NCBI GenBank assembly: GCA_022828045.1 | Contig: JAJEIW010000180.1 | Span: 1-32,239 of the forward strand | DNA from: Acidimicrobiia bacterium | GTDB taxonomy: Bacteria > Actinomycetota > Acidimicrobiia > Acidimicrobiales > Poriferisodalaceae | Length of the DNA stretch: 32,239 nucleotides | Direction of reading: 5' to 3' | Shown here: positions 31,431 through 32,239 of the stretch, one piece after another | How the letters are laid out: each line of letters starts with the position of its first letter | Position numbering within the stretch: position 1 is the first letter of the stretch | The notes under the pieces: generated by a model | The model's database searches: none | What the model saw: only the letters and a program-made list of their open reading frames with translations | Told to the model about the DNA's origin: nothing | Program-made: the position numbers and the translations under genes

Positions 31431-31457
31431 ATGCAACGGCACGGCGGCGCTTCGTGA
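31431..31457 (+). CDS. Possible 8-codon leader ORF before the aminotransferase
   Basis: ATG at 31431 encodes MQRHGGAS and stops at a TGA (31455-31457) that overlaps the GTG start of the aminotransferase as GTGA. TAGCCT at 31417-31422, a TANNNT-type hexamer, ends 8 bp upstream. It is too short to be certain but repeats the pattern seen at 10461 and 29674. Confidence 0.22.
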   Translation: MQRHGGAS

Positions 31458-32239
31458 GCGGCTTGAAGGTCTCCGAGCGGGCGGACATCGCTCCGTTCTT
31501 TGTGATGGAGATGATGCGGGCTGCCGCCGACCGGGAAGCGGCTGGCGGCGATGTCGTGCACATGGAGGTCGGCCAGCCGTCCACGCCCGCGCCGGCCGGG
31601 GCGCGCGCTGCTGCCAAAGCGGCGATCGACAGCGACGTGCTGGGTTACACGTCGGCCGTGGGCATCGAACCGTTGCGCACGCGGCTGGTCCGGCACTACG
31701 CCGACTGGTACCGCTACGACACCGATGCCGGTCGCATCGTCGTTACCCAGGGTGCCAGCGGGGCATTCACGCTCGCGTTCCTGGCGTGCTTCGAGGCCGG
31801 CGACCGGGTGGCGGTGACTGCGCCCGGCTATCCCTGCTACCGCAACACGCTCGAAGCACTGGACATCGAGGTCGTCGAGATTGCCGTCACGCCCGAGTCG
31901 GGCTTCCGGTTGAGCGCAGACATGGTCACGAGCGCCGGCCCGCTCGATGGGCTGGTCGTGGCTAGTCCCGCCAACCCGACCGGCACCATGCTCATGGCAG
32001 ACGAACTGGGCCGGCTAGCCCGCTGGTGCCATGACGCCGGCGTGCGGCTGATCTCCGACGAGATCTACCACGGCATCGCCTACGGAACCGAAGCCGCTAC
32101 CGCTGCGGCGCACAGCCCGAGCGCGGTCGTGGTGAACAGCTTCTCCAAGTACTTCTCGATGACCGGTTGGCGGTTGGGCTGGCTGGTGCTGCCGCCCGAT
32201 CTGGTCTCACCCGTCGAGCGCCTCGCCCAGAACGCCACC
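31454..32239 (+). CDS. PLP-dependent class I/II aminotransferase (3' end outside window)
   Basis: The first 262 residues of a pyridoxal-phosphate aminotransferase. Motifs in order: VHMEVGQPSTPAPAG (substrate/arm region), LGYTSAVGIEPLRTRL, VVTQGASGAFTLAF (phosphate-binding turn), APGYPCYRN, the VVASPANPTGT loop, LISDEIYHGIAYG with the pyridine-binding Asp, and SFSKYFSMTGWRLGW with the Schiff-base lysine. This resembles aspartate/broad-range aminotransferases rather than the cobalamin-pathway threonine-phosphate decarboxylase. The GTG at 31454 is the start; the only upstream ATG in the gap opens an 8-codon frame. It lies 78 bp behind cobD and may be co-transcribed. Confidence 0.9.
   Translation, partial: MSGLKVSERADIAPFFVMEMMRAAADREAAGGDVVHMEVGQPSTPAPAGARAAAKAAIDSDVLGYTSAVGIEPLRTRLVRHYADWYRYDTDAGRIVVTQGASGAFTLAFLACFEAGDRVAVTAPGYPCYRNTLEALDIEVVEIAVTPESGFRLSADMVTSAGPLDGLVVASPANPTGTMLMADELGRLARWCHDAGVRLISDEIYHGIAYGTEAATAAAHSPSAVVVNSFSKYFSMTGWRLGWLVLPPDLVSPVERLAQNAT

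Noticed and set aside
1-32239. tRNA, rRNA or integrase/att sites bordering the defence island
   Set aside because: None could be recognised on either strand by eye; mobility is suggested only by gene content.

Overview
This is a GC-rich chromosomal window with frequent GTG and TTG starts, many 1-8 bp stop/start overlaps, and several -10-like hexamers placed only 5-8 bp before a start codon, which suggests leaderless transcripts. Together with the gene families present, this points to an actinomycete (Actinomycetota), possibly a member of Acidimicrobiia. The phylum is an inference from style and gene content, since there is no rRNA or marker gene here. I saw no tRNA, rRNA, CRISPR array or insertion sequence, and no gene-free stretch longer than 300 bases.

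Left flank (1-2332): the end of an unrecognised gene, a 1-Cys peroxiredoxin, and nicotinate phosphoribosyltransferase (pncB, minus strand). Defence and toxin-antitoxin island (about 2.4-17.8 kb): an RloA/RloB (AbiL-like) ATPase/effector pair whose rloB carries a probable 1-bp frameshift; a Type I restriction subunit hsdR; a three-gene minus-strand cassette upstream of hsdR (an unknown protein, an HTH protein with a DUF433-like C-terminus, and a DUF5615/PIN-like protein); a plus-strand pair of a small protein and an XRE-HTH/ImmA-IrrE metallopeptidase; an AAA/DUF4143 ATPase preceded by three 23-bp-spaced repeats; a broken AAA ATPase; and the operon hsdM, a 90-aa gene, a HEPN toxin and hsdS. The most striking feature is that hsdS is a fusion. 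Its first ~102 residues are a complete minimal nucleotidyltransferase (MntA-like antitoxin, GSX10DXD), and the gene just upstream is the cognate HEPN toxin (HepT-like, RX4HXY). A HEPN-MNT toxin-antitoxin module therefore appears wired into the DNA-specificity subunit of a restriction-modification system.

Middle (17.9-19.3 kb): a DUF2784 membrane protein, then a Panacea (DUF4065) antitoxin-like gene coupled to an unrecognised 105-aa gene, a candidate Panacea-type toxin-antitoxin pair.

Right part (19.3-32.2 kb): cobalamin uptake and salvage. A cobalamin riboswitch precedes btuF-btuC-btuD-cobO. CobQ faces this operon convergently. Further right lie cbiZ (adenosylcobinamide amidohydrolase) and cobD/cbiB. 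The set fits import of corrinoids, adenosylation (CobO), removal of an unwanted lower-ligand arm (CbiZ) to give cobyric acid, which CobQ can also supply from earlier intermediates, and re-attachment of aminopropanol (CobD). Between cobQ and cbiZ sits a four-gene coupled operon: a lipoprotein with a duplicated CMR-NGV motif, a membrane-fusion-type adaptor with a peptidoglycan-binding domain and eleven tandem ~26-residue repeats, and a MacB-like ATPase and permease. The window ends inside a class I/II aminotransferase.
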